This document shows, one piece after another, positions 5,462 to 13,135 of a stretch of 13,871 nucleotides of DNA (position 1 is its first letter; every line of letters starts with the position of its first letter). Source of the DNA: Sphingomonas sanxanigenens. GTDB lineage: Bacteria; Pseudomonadota; Alphaproteobacteria; Sphingomonadales; Sphingomonadaceae. A program made the position numbers and the translations under genes. A model generated the notes under the pieces. The model was not told the origin of the DNA. It worked only from the letters and a program-made list of their open reading frames with translations, and did no database searches. The stretch lies in the NCBI GenBank assembly GCA_003240855.1, contig QFNN01000079.1, forward strand, positions 1-13,871, given 5' to 3'.

Positions 5462-7111
5462 ATGAGTGAACGCGAATCGATGCCCTATGACGTGGTGATC
5501 GTCGGCGGCGGCCCGGCCGGGCTGGCTGCGGCGATCCGGCTGAAGCAGATCGCCGCCGAGAAGGGCGGCGAAATCTCCGTCTGCATCCTCGAAAAGGGAT
5601 CGGAGATCGGCGCACACATCCTGTCGGGCGCGGTCGTCGACCCCAAGGCGCTGGACGAGCTGCTTCCCGACTGGCGCGAAAGCTGCCCGCTGGCCGAAAC
5701 GCCGGTGACCGAGAATCACCACTGGGTGCTGAGCGCGGGCAAGAAGTTCGAGTTCCCGCACGCTGTCATGCCGTCCTTCATGAACAACAAGGGCACATAC
5801 ACGGGTTCGCTCGGCAATCTCTGTCGCTGGCTGGCCGAGCAGGCCGAGGGGCTGGGCGTCGAGATCTTCCCCGGCTTCGCGGCGGCGGAGATCCTGTTCA
5901 ACGAGGACGGATCGGTGAAGGGCGTCGCGACCGGCGACATGGGCGTGGCGCGTGACGGCACGCACAAGCCCGACTATCAGCCGGGGCTGGAACTGCACGC
6001 CAAATATACCTTCTTCGCCGAAGGCGCGCGCGGCCACCTGACCAAGGAGCTGAAGCGCATCTTCGACCTGGAAGCGAACAGCCAGCCGCAGGTCTATGGA
6101 ATCGGCCTGAAGGAATTGTGGGACATCGATCCCGCCAAGCATGCGCCGGGGCGCGTGATCCACACGCAGGGCTGGCCGCTGGACGACGCATGGGGCGGCG
6201 GCTTCCTCTATCATCAGGCGAACGGGCAGGTCGCGCTCGGCTTCGTCGTCGCGCTCAACTACAAGAATCCGCACCTTTCGCCCTTCATGGAGTTCCAGCG
6301 CTGGAAAACGCACCCGGAAATCCGCGCGATCCTGGAGGGCGGCCGCCGCGTTTCCTATGGTGCGCGCGCGATCAACGAGGGCGGCTGGCAATCGGTACCC
6401 AAGCTGACCTTCCCGGGCGGCGCGCTGATCGGCTGTTCGGCGGGCTTCGTGAACGTGCCGCGCATCAAAGGCAGCCATACCGCGATGAAGAGCGGGATGC
6501 TGGCCGCCGAAGCGGCGTGGGACGCGATCGCCGCCGAGCGCGCAGGCGACGAACTGGCCGCTTATCCCGATGCGGTGGACAAGAGCTGGATCGCCACCGA
6601 GTTGAAGAAGGTCCGCAACGTCGAACCGGCCGTCGCCAAGTTTGGCGGCACGCTGGGCACGCTCGTCGCCGGGATCGACATGTGGATGCGCCAGCTTGGC
6701 GTCGGGCTGCCCTTCACCTTCAAGCACAAGCCTGATCACACCAAGCTGTGGCGCGCCGACCAGTGCAAGAAGATCGATTATCCCAAGCCCGACGGCGTCA
6801 TCAGCTTCGACCGCCTCTCTTCGGTGTTCCTGTCGAACACCAACCATGAGGAGGATCAGCCCTGCCACCTGACGCTGAAGGATCCCGATATCCCGATCAG
6901 CTACAACCTGCCCCTCTACGACGAGCCGGCCCAGCGTTATTGCCCGGCCGGGGTTTATGAGATTGTGGGGCTTGAAGAGGGGACGCCGCGCTTCCAGATC
7001 AACGCCCAGAATTGCGTGCACTGCAAGACTTGTGACATCAAGGATCCGACCCAGAACATCAATTGGGTCGTGCCCGAGGGCGGTGGAGGACCGAATTATC
7101 CGAACATGTGA
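5462..7111 (+). CDS. Electron transfer flavoprotein-ubiquinone oxidoreductase (ETF-QO)
   Basis: A membrane-associated flavoprotein that passes electrons from reduced electron-transfer flavoprotein, fed by acyl-CoA and amino-acid dehydrogenases, to ubiquinone. The 549 residues open with the FAD-binding GGGPAGLAAAIRL motif (about 16-28), followed by EKGSEIGAHILSGAV. Later come the conserved GWQSVPKLTFPGGALIG and GSHTAMKSGMLAAEA stretches. The C-terminus carries the 4Fe-4S ligands: the cysteine of CPAGVYE, then C-x2-C-x2-C in NCVHCKTCDIKDP, close to the end. Length matches the family. I chose the ATG at 5462, with GGGGA 6 nt upstream; the in-frame TTG at 5426 would add 12 residues that do not look conserved. 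The gene overlaps the next one by 29 nt. The near-palindrome at 5380-5395 may control it. Confidence 0.97.
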   Translation: MSERESMPYDVVIVGGGPAGLAAAIRLKQIAAEKGGEISVCILEKGSEIGAHILSGAVVDPKALDELLPDWRESCPLAETPVTENHHWVLSAGKKFEFPHAVMPSFMNNKGTYTGSLGNLCRWLAEQAEGLGVEIFPGFAAAEILFNEDGSVKGVATGDMGVARDGTHKPDYQPGLELHAKYTFFAEGARGHLTKELKRIFDLEANSQPQVYGIGLKELWDIDPAKHAPGRVIHTQGWPLDDAWGGGFLYHQANGQVALGFVVALNYKNPHLSPFMEFQRWKTHPEIRAILEGGRRVSYGARAINEGGWQSVPKLTFPGGALIGCSAGFVNVPRIKGSHTAMKSGMLAAEAAWDAIAAERAGDELAAYPDAVDKSWIATELKKVRNVEPAVAKFGGTLGTLVAGIDMWMRQLGVGLPFTFKHKPDHTKLWRADQCKKIDYPKPDGVISFDRLSSVFLSNTNHEEDQPCHLTLKDPDIPISYNLPLYDEPAQRYCPAGVYEIVGLEEGTPRFQINAQNCVHCKTCDIKDPTQNINWVVPEGGGGPNYPNM

Positions 7112-8777
7112 CGCCCTGCTGACGGCCCTCGCGGCTGTCGCCGCGCCGCTCGCTGCCGCGACTCCGGCTCAGGCGATGCGACCGTCGGACCGCGAGATGA
7201 TGGGGCAATATGTGACCGCGCGGCTGGCCGATTCGATCGGCGCCGACGCGGTGGCCAGCCGCAACTATTCGGCGCTGCTCGGCGCCATGCCCGATGAAAT
7301 CGGGGTGGCGACGCGCGCATACCGGCGGGCGATGATCTCGGGCGATTTCGATCTGGCGGTCAAATCGGCGGTGGTGCTCGACAAGGCCGGCATATTGCCC
7401 GCCGACGGCCGCCTGCTCTTCTTCGTGAAAGCCGTGCAGGATCGCGACTGGGGCGGGGCGGGCCGCGCCGTCGACCGCGTGATGAGCGACGGCAATTTCG
7501 ATTTCCTCGGGCCGATTCTCCGCGCCTGGGTGGCGATGGGCTCAGGATCGGGCGATCCGGTGGCGCTGCTCGACGCTTCGCCTTCGAGCGCGCTGGCGTC
7601 GGCCTTCCGCCCCGAGCAGCGCGCGCTGCTGCTGCTGGCCGCAGGTCGGACCGACGAGGGGCTGGCGGCGTCGCAGGCGGTGGCCGCCGCCGGTGGGGCG
7701 CGGACCTTCGCCTTCCGGCTGAGCGCCGCATCGACGCTGCTCGCCAAAGGACGCAAGGACGCGGCGGAGGCGCTGCTGGCGGGTGACGAGCCGCCGCTGG
7801 TCGCAGCGCGCGCGATGATCGCATCGGGCAATCCGCCCGCGACCCCCGTGCTTGGCCCTGCCGAGGGGGTCGCGCGCCTGTTCGGGCGGCTGGCGATCGA
7901 CCTGGGCGCGCAGAAGCCCTCGCCGCTTTCGCTTTCCTTCGGCTGGCTGTCGCTGGCGCTCGATCCGAAAGACGACGCAGTGCGGCTGGCGACCGGGCGG
8001 GCGCTTGCCGCCGCCAGCGACGGCGCGGACGAAGCGCTGGCGGTGATCGATCCGGTCAACGGCGCGGGGCCGTTCGCACCGCTGAAGGACGAGTTCAGCG
8101 TCGTGCTGCTCGCGCGGGACGGGCAGCGGGACAAGGCGCTGGAAGTGGCGCGCGCGCTGGCCGACAAGCCGGGCGCCAGCCTGCCCGACGTGGTGCGGCT
8201 GGGCGATACCTACGCCTCGCTCGATCGCTATGCCGAAGCGGCCGACAGCTATGGCCGCGCGATCCGGCAGGCTGAACGCGACCCCGACGCCCGGGCTGTG
8301 CTGGGATCGCTTTACATGCTGCGCGGCGGCGCGCTCGAACGGTCGGGCGACTGGAAGAAGGCGCTGCCCGTCCTGTCTAAGGCCGTTGAGCTGTCGCCCG
8401 ATGATCCCACCGCGCTCAACTATCTGGGCTACGCCCAGCTTGAGCGCGGGCAGAATATCGCCAAGGCGGCGGCGCTGGTGACGCGCGCGGCCGAGCTGAA
8501 GCCCGACGATCCCGCGATCGCCGACTCGCTGGGCTATGCGCTGCTGTTGCGGGGCGACGTGGCGGGGGCGGTCGCCGCGCTCGAACGCGCAGTGGCCGGA
8601 CAGCCCGACGATCCGACGATCAACGAGCATCTCGGCGACGCCTATTGGGCGTCCGGCCGGCATTTCGAGGCGCGTTATGCGTGGCGGGCGGCCGCAGTGC
8701 TCGCCGACGGGAAAAGCGCGCCGCGCATTGCCGAAAAACTGGAGCGCGGGCTGGATCAGGCCGGCCGCATCCGCTGA
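7083..8777 (+). CDS. Exported tetratricopeptide-repeat protein
   Basis: From the GTG at 7083 the protein is 564 residues, with an N-terminal signal peptide (hydrophobic ALLTALAAVAAPLAAA, then TPAQA as a likely cleavage site near residue 31). A long Ala-rich helical middle follows. At about residues 365-545 there are at least four TPR-like units, including SLDRYAEAADSYGRAI, NYLGYAQLERG, DSLGYALLLRG and EHLGDAYWASGRHFEA. TPR domains mediate protein-protein contact; no enzymatic motif is visible, so the specific role is unknown, probably in the periplasm or at the envelope. The gene overlaps the end of ETF-QO by 29 nt, and its TGA overlaps the ispE ATG (TGATG), so it sits inside a coupled operon. 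The GTG is the only canonical in-frame start before the signal peptide, but its Shine-Dalgarno spacing is poor, so the start is tentative. The next in-frame ATG, at 7176, would remove the signal peptide. Confidence 0.85.
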   Translation: MEDRIIRTCDALLTALAAVAAPLAAATPAQAMRPSDREMMGQYVTARLADSIGADAVASRNYSALLGAMPDEIGVATRAYRRAMISGDFDLAVKSAVVLDKAGILPADGRLLFFVKAVQDRDWGGAGRAVDRVMSDGNFDFLGPILRAWVAMGSGSGDPVALLDASPSSALASAFRPEQRALLLLAAGRTDEGLAASQAVAAAGGARTFAFRLSAASTLLAKGRKDAAEALLAGDEPPLVAARAMIASGNPPATPVLGPAEGVARLFGRLAIDLGAQKPSPLSLSFGWLSLALDPKDDAVRLATGRALAAASDGADEALAVIDPVNGAGPFAPLKDEFSVVLLARDGQRDKALEVARALADKPGASLPDVVRLGDTYASLDRYAEAADSYGRAIRQAERDPDARAVLGSLYMLRGGALERSGDWKKALPVLSKAVELSPDDPTALNYLGYAQLERGQNIAKAAALVTRAAELKPDDPAIADSLGYALLLRGDVAGAVAALERAVAGQPDDPTINEHLGDAYWASGRHFEARYAWRAAAVLADGKSAPRIAEKLERGLDQAGRIR

Positions 8778-9607
8778 TGGAAGCCGCACCTGCGAAGATC
8801 AACCTCGCGCTTCATGTGCGCGCGCGCGAGCCCGACGGCTATCACCGCATCGAGACGCTTTTCGCCTTCGCCGAGGATGGCGACAGCGTGACGGCGGACG
8901 CGGGCGAGGGCGTTTCACTGACGATCGGCGGACCGTTCGGCGCGGGGCTGGACGCGGGGCCGGACAATCTGGTCCACCGTGCGGCGACCGCGCTGCGCGA
9001 CGCGCTGGGCGTGCGCGAAGGCGTGGCGTTGCACCTCGACAAGCGACTGCCCGTCGCATCGGGGATCGGCGGCGGATCGGCGGACGCGGCGGCGACGCTG
9101 CGCCTGCTGGCCCGGCGCTGGGGCGCGGCGGTGGACGATCCGCGCCTGCACGACATCGCGAAGCGGCTGGGCGCGGACGTGCCCGCGTGCCTCGTCAGCC
9201 GCACGGTGCGCGGCGACGCGCGCGGCGACGAGCTGCGCACCATTTCGGCAGAGGGGCTGAGCGGATTGCCGCTGCTGCTCGTCAATCCCGGCGTCGCGGT
9301 GTCGACGGCGGCGGTGTTCAGGGCATGGGACTGTATCGATCGCGGCGCGCTGGGCGAGGCGACCGACCTGCAAAGCATCGGCGCCGCGCGCAACGATCTT
9401 GAACCGCCGGCTATCGCGATCGCGCCGGCTATCGCGACGCTGCTCGACTGGCTCCGCGCTCAGCCGGGGGTGACGCTGGCGCGCATGTCCGGATCGGGCG
9501 CGACCTGCTTCGCGCTGTTCGACAGCGACGGCGCGCGCGACGCGGCGGCCGGCGCGTCGCGCGCCCGCTTCCCCGACGCCTGGTGTCTTGTTACGAGACT
9601 CGCATGA
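8777..9607 (+). CDS. ispE: 4-diphosphocytidyl-2-C-methyl-D-erythritol kinase
   Basis: IspE phosphorylates CDP-methylerythritol with ATP in the MEP (non-mevalonate) pathway to isopentenyl diphosphate. It is a cytosolic GHMP-family kinase. The 276 residues show PAKINLALHV at 5-14 with catalytic Lys K7, the GHMP ATP loop PVASGIGGGSADAAATL (92-108), GADVPACL with the likely catalytic Asp D134, and the C-terminal motif MSGSGATCFALF. The start is the ATG at 8777, which overlaps the stop of the TPR gene (TGATG); the longer upstream reading lies inside the TPR gene and is not needed. Length fits the family. No other MEP pathway genes are in the window. Confidence 0.96.
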   Translation: MEAAPAKINLALHVRAREPDGYHRIETLFAFAEDGDSVTADAGEGVSLTIGGPFGAGLDAGPDNLVHRAATALRDALGVREGVALHLDKRLPVASGIGGGSADAAATLRLLARRWGAAVDDPRLHDIAKRLGADVPACLVSRTVRGDARGDELRTISAEGLSGLPLLLVNPGVAVSTAAVFRAWDCIDRGALGEATDLQSIGAARNDLEPPAIAIAPAIATLLDWLRAQPGVTLARMSGSGATCFALFDSDGARDAAAGASRARFPDAWCLVTRLA

Positions 9608-9836
9608 CATTTCTGTCCTCCCCCGGGACGATTGCCGATGCGGCCGGCGCGACAATGCGCGCAAATCGGCGGCTGGCCCGGTTCGTGCCTGTTGCGGTGC
9701 GAACGGATCGGCCCGCAAGGTGGCGGCGCCCGTCCGCTTGTGGTCCGCGTGCCCAGGGGGCGTGTGCATCGCACGGGGCGGCGGGGGGCCTTGGCCTCCC
9801 GTCCGCCTGTCCGCGACAGCCATGGGGGCATGCACG
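9608..9836 (+). other. Intergenic region with GC-rich inverted repeats
   Basis: About 230 bp between ispE and the enoyl-CoA hydratase-family gene with no convincing coding sequence. The best open frames have mixed third-codon bases, unlike neighbouring genes. It holds several possible hairpins. GCCGAT (9634-9639) pairs with ATCGGC (9665-9670) around an inner GCGCG/CGCGC stem (9647-9651 and 9658-9662). TTGCGG (9692-9697) pairs with CCGCAA (9713-9718). A strong stem spans 9777-9807. It may encode a structured leader or small RNA, or simply be GC-rich spacer. I recognise no known riboswitch, tRNA or other RNA family. Confidence 0.4.
9777..9807 (+). repeat. Strong GC-rich hairpin before the ECH-family gene
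   Basis: The arms GGCGG and CCGCC enclose an inner GGG-GGCC / GGCC-CCC stem with a TT loop and small mismatches. It ends 30 bp before the ATG at 9837. With no T-run after it, it is not a standard terminator, but it could block or pause transcription, or shape the 5' leader of the next mRNA. Confidence 0.45.
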
Positions 9837-10661
9837 ATGAGCAGCGACGGGAGCGCCTCGCTGACCGGCCTCGTCGCCTCGATGCGCGGCAGCGCCCGCG
9901 CGACCGCGATGTTCGAGTTGACGATCGACGAGAGGATCGCGCGGCTGACGCTGGCGCGCGCCGCGACGCGCAACGCCCTGTCGACCGACGACTGGCGCGC
10001 GCTGCCCGCGCTGATCGAGCAGGCGGCGCGGCTGAAGGCGCGGGCGATCATCCTGTCCTCGCGCGTCGAGGGCGCTTTCTGCGCCGGGGCGGACCTGCGC
10101 GAACTGGCGACGCTTCACGACGATCCGGGCGCGCGCCTGCCGTTCCGCAACGTGATGCGCGCCGCGCTTGACGCCGTTCGGAACAGCGCCGTGCCGGTGA
10201 TCGCGCAGGTCGATGGCGACTGTTTCGGCGCGGGCGTGGCGCTGGTCATCGCCTGTGACGTGCGCGTGGTGGGACCGGCGGCGCGCTTTGCCGTGACGCC
10301 CGCCAAGCTGGGCATCGCCTATCCGCTGGAGGACATAGCGCGGCTCGCGGCGCTCGTCGGCGACGGGCAGGCGTCTCGAATGATGCTGGCGGCGGAGATC
10401 GTCGGCGCGGACGAGGCGTTGCGCATCGGCCTGGGCGAAGTGGCCGGCGGCGAGGCGGAGGCGAGGCGACTGGCGCACGCGATCGCGGCCAACGCGCCCT
10501 CAAGCATCGCCATGCTCAAGCGGGGGCTGACGCTCGCCGCCAGCGGGCGGAGCAGCGACGAAGGTCATGACCGCGCCTTCGACTCGGCTTTCGGCGGCGG
10601 CGATTTCGCCGAAGGGATCGCAGCCTTCCGCGCGCGCAGGACGCCTGATTTCGAGGGATGA
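9837..10661 (+). CDS. Enoyl-CoA hydratase/isomerase family protein, atypical active site
   Basis: A crotonase-fold protein that should bind acyl-CoA thioesters. From the ATG at 9837 it is 274 residues. The crotonase core begins at MFELTIDERI (ATG at 9909, 250 aa if that is the start). The oxyanion-hole stretches FCAGADLREL and GDCFGAGVALVIACD are present. Counting from 9909, the position of rat hydratase Glu144 is A111, and that of Glu164 is P131 in FAVTPAKLG, so ordinary hydration chemistry is unlikely; E141-D142 in YPLED may be relevant. I chose 9837 because the 24 codons between the two ATGs all end in G or C, as in real genes here, and GGGGG lies 8 nt upstream. Its TGA overlaps the next gene's ATG (ATGA). 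The substrate is unknown; fatty-acid or amino-acid catabolism is plausible. Confidence 0.88.
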   Translation: MSSDGSASLTGLVASMRGSARATAMFELTIDERIARLTLARAATRNALSTDDWRALPALIEQAARLKARAIILSSRVEGAFCAGADLRELATLHDDPGARLPFRNVMRAALDAVRNSAVPVIAQVDGDCFGAGVALVIACDVRVVGPAARFAVTPAKLGIAYPLEDIARLAALVGDGQASRMMLAAEIVGADEALRIGLGEVAGGEAEARRLAHAIAANAPSSIAMLKRGLTLAASGRSSDEGHDRAFDSAFGGGDFAEGIAAFRARRTPDFEG

Positions 10662-11383
10662 GCGCGGCGGCCGAGCATATTACGGGAACCGGCGAGAGCG
10701 ACATCCTGCTGATCGTCGATCATGCCTCCAACGCCGTGCCCGCCGATATTGACCTTGGCGTGGGGCGGGACGCGCTCGACGATCATATCGGTTACGACAT
10801 CGGCGCGGCGGCGCTGGCGCGCGCGCTGGCGGCGCGGTTGGGCAGCGACGCGATCCTGGGAACGGTGTCGCGCCTCGTCGTCGATCTCCACCGCGAGCGC
10901 GATCATCCGCGCCTGATTCCCGAAACGAGCGACGGGCAGACGATTCCCGGCAATGCGGATCTGGACGATGCGGCGCGGCAGGCGCGGATCGCGCGGTTCT
11001 GGACACCCTATCATGATGCCGTCGCCCATCGCATCGCGACGCGGCGGCCGGCTTTCCTTGTCGCCGTGCACAGTTTCACGCCAGCGCTGGCGACAACTGG
11101 CGAGGCGCGGCCTTGGCCGGTCGGGATCCTCTACAATGAGGATGAGCGCGCCGCGCGGATCGCGATCGACCTGCTGCGCGCGGCCGGCTTCGAGACGGGC
11201 GATAACGAGCCTTATTCGGGTAAGCTCCTCAACGCGACGCTCAATCGCCACGGCGAGGCGAACGGAATAGCCTATATCTCGATCGAGGTGCGCAACGACG
11301 AGCTGCGCGATCCGGCGGGCGTTGCGCGTTGGGGGGACATTTTGACGCCGATCATCGCGGAAGTTCGTAACAGACTTGCGTAA
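10658..11383 (+). CDS. N-formylglutamate amidohydrolase family protein
   Basis: The 241 residues match the predicted N-formylglutamate amidohydrolase family (COG3931 type, related to HutG deformylases), metal-dependent amidohydrolases with a peptidase-like fold. Visible motifs are LLIVDHASNAVP (17-28, probable metal ligand H22), HIGYDIGA (43-50), SRLVVDLHRE (71-80), IPGNADL (96-102) and AVHSFTP (136-142, probable ligand H138). In histidine degradation this family releases formate from N-formylglutamate, but no hut genes are nearby, so the true substrate is uncertain. Translation is probably coupled to the preceding ECH-family gene through the ATGA overlap at 10658. The protein ends 30 nt before ilvD. 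The family call is secure, the function less so. Confidence 0.88.
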   Translation: MSAAAEHITGTGESDILLIVDHASNAVPADIDLGVGRDALDDHIGYDIGAAALARALAARLGSDAILGTVSRLVVDLHRERDHPRLIPETSDGQTIPGNADLDDAARQARIARFWTPYHDAVAHRIATRRPAFLVAVHSFTPALATTGEARPWPVGILYNEDERAARIAIDLLRAAGFETGDNEPYSGKLLNATLNRHGEANGIAYISIEVRNDELRDPAGVARWGDILTPIIAEVRNRLA

Positions 11384-11413
11384 ACGCCCCTTGCCGGGAC
11401 ATAGGCGTGCGCG

Positions 11414-13135
11414 ATGACCCAGCGCTTTGACAAATCGCGGCTGCCCAGCCGCCATGTATCCGTCGGCCCCGAGCGGGCCCCGCACCGCAGCTATTATTAC
11501 GCCATGGGGCTGGACGAGGAGGCGATCGCACGCCCCTTCGTCGGCATCGCCTCCGCCGGCAACGACAGCGCGCCGTGCAACACCACGCTGGACGCGCAGG
11601 CCGATTTCGCTCGCGCCGGCGTCGAAGCCAATGGCGGCATGCCGCGCCGCTTCAACACGATCACCGTCACCGACGGCATCGCGATGGGGCATCAGGGGAT
11701 GAAGTCCTCGCTCGTCAGTCGCGAGGTGATCGCCGACTCAGTCGAGTTGTCGATGCGCGGGCACTGCTATGACGCGCTCGTCGCCTTTGCGGGGTGCGAC
11801 AAATCGCTGCCGGGCATGATGATGGCGATGCTCCGCCTCAACGTGCCGTCGATCTTCGTCTATGGCGGATCGATCCTGCCCGGCCGCTTCCACGATCATG
11901 ACGTGACCGTGGTCGATGTGTTCGAGGCCGTGGGCCAGCACGCGGCGGGCAACTGCCCGCTGCGCGAACTGATCGAGCTCGAAAAGGTCGCCTGCCCCGG
12001 CCACGGCGCGTGCGGCGGACAGTTCACCGCTAACACGATGGCCTGCGTCGCCGAGGCGATCGGCCTGTCGCTGCCCAACAGCAACATGATGCCGGCGCCC
12101 TATCGCGGCCGCGACGAAGTGGCGCGCGCGGCGGGGCATCAGGTGATGAACCTGCTGGAGAAGAATATCCGCCCGCGCGACATCTGCACGCGCGCGGCCT
12201 TCGAGAATGCGGCGCGCGTGGTGGCGGCGACCGGCGGATCGACCAACGGCGCGCTCCATCTGCCGGCGATGGCGCATGAGGCGGGGATCGATTTCTCGCT
12301 GTTCGACGTAGCAGAGATATTTAAATCAACGCCTTATATTGCAGACCTCAAACCCGGCGGAAAATATGTCGCCAAGGATATGTATGAGGCCGGCGGCGTC
12401 TATATGCTGATGAAAACGCTGCTCGCGGGCGGCTATCTCGACGGTGAATGCCTGACGGTGACAGGCAAGACGCTGGGCGAGAATATCGACGAGATCACCT
12501 GGAACCCGGACCAGAAGGTCATCTACAGCGTCGACACGCCGATCACGCCCACCGGCGGCGTCGTGGGGCTGCGCGGCACGCTCGCCCCCGACGGCGCGAT
12601 CGTGAAGGTGGCTGGGATGAAGCGCCACCAGTTCGAGGGGCCGGCGCGCGTCTTTGACTGCGAGGAGGATGCTTTCGCGGCTGTCGAAGCGCGCGACATC
12701 GCCGAAGGATCGGTGGTCATCATCCGCTATGAAGGCCCCAAGGGCGGACCGGGGATGCGCGAGATGCTGGCGACCACGGCGGCGCTTTACGGCCTCGGCA
12801 TGGGCGAGAAGGTGGCGCTCATCACCGACGGGCGCTTCTCCGGCGCGACGCGCGGATTCTGCATCGGGCATGTCGGACCGGAAGCCGCCGAGGGCGGGCC
12901 GATCGCGCTGGTCGAGAATGGCGACATCATCCGCATCGACGCCGATGCGGGGACGATCGACCTCGACGTGGCCGAGGATGTGCTCGCTGAACGGCGCGCG
13001 CGCTGGACCCCGCGTGTGAACGACTATCAGTCGGGCGCGCTGTGGCGCTATGCGCGGACCGTCGGACCGGCCTATATGGGTGCCGTCACCCATCCGGGAG
13101 CCCGGTCCGAAACGCATGTGTACGCGGATATCTGA
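11414..13135 (+). CDS. ilvD: Dihydroxy-acid dehydratase
   Basis: IlvD dehydrates 2,3-dihydroxy-isovalerate and 2,3-dihydroxy-3-methylvalerate to the 2-oxo acids, the step before transamination to valine and isoleucine. The 573 residues belong to the IlvD/Edd family. The three Fe-S cysteines are C55 (SAPCN), C128 (AGCDKS) and C200 (GACGG). D87 lies in TVTDGIAMGHQGMKSSLVSRE, K129 follows C128 as the expected carboxylated Lys, and S476 lies in DGRFSGATRG as the likely base. The length fits the shorter class of DHAD. Sugar-acid dehydratases of the same family are the alternative, but the GHGACGGQFTANTM and PGGKYVAKDM stretches fit DHAD. The ATG at 11414 follows a 30-nt gap with only a weak AGGCG-like site. 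A patch of A/T-ending codons lies at codons 299-318. A small putative lipoprotein gene overlaps its end by 20 nt. Confidence 0.95.
   Translation: MTQRFDKSRLPSRHVSVGPERAPHRSYYYAMGLDEEAIARPFVGIASAGNDSAPCNTTLDAQADFARAGVEANGGMPRRFNTITVTDGIAMGHQGMKSSLVSREVIADSVELSMRGHCYDALVAFAGCDKSLPGMMMAMLRLNVPSIFVYGGSILPGRFHDHDVTVVDVFEAVGQHAAGNCPLRELIELEKVACPGHGACGGQFTANTMACVAEAIGLSLPNSNMMPAPYRGRDEVARAAGHQVMNLLEKNIRPRDICTRAAFENAARVVAATGGSTNGALHLPAMAHEAGIDFSLFDVAEIFKSTPYIADLKPGGKYVAKDMYEAGGVYMLMKTLLAGGYLDGECLTVTGKTLGENIDEITWNPDQKVIYSVDTPITPTGGVVGLRGTLAPDGAIVKVAGMKRHQFEGPARVFDCEEDAFAAVEARDIAEGSVVIIRYEGPKGGPGMREMLATTAALYGLGMGEKVALITDGRFSGATRGFCIGHVGPEAAEGGPIALVENGDIIRIDADAGTIDLDVAEDVLAERRARWTPRVNDYQSGALWRYARTVGPAYMGAVTHPGARSETHVYADI
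12308..12367 (+). other. Patch of A/T-ending codons inside ilvD
   Basis: In codons 299-318 of ilvD, 14 of 20 end in A or T (GTA, GCA, ATA, TTT, AAA, TCA and so on), while codons on both sides end almost always in G or C. The patch includes the 8-bp palindrome ATTTAAAT at 12319-12326. The encoded residues look like normal conserved DHAD sequence, so only the nucleotide choice is odd. Confidence 0.8.

Noticed and set aside
5024..7021. 665-codon open frame on the minus strand opposite ETF-QO
   Set aside because: It runs across two well-supported genes and shows no family motif. It is explained by the G/C third-base bias of ETF-QO.
7092..7101. DnaA-box-like TTATCCGAA
   Set aside because: It is a single imperfect match inside coding sequence, with no cluster of boxes or AT-rich unwinding region nearby.
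7542..8789. 415-codon minus-strand frame opposite the TPR gene
   Set aside because: Its translation is low-complexity and Arg-rich without motifs, and it covers a gene with a signal peptide and TPR units.
9406..9437. Repeat of GCCGGCTATCGCGA at an 18-bp period in ispE
   Set aside because: It encodes an Ala/Ile-rich helix (PAIAIAPAIA) that is ordinary for IspE in this region, so it is better explained by protein sequence than by a recent duplication.
9604..9840. 78-codon frame starting with an ATGA overlap at the ispE stop
   Set aside because: The overlap looks gene-like, but about a third of its codons end in A or T, unlike real genes here, and the product has no recognisable features. Treated as non-coding.
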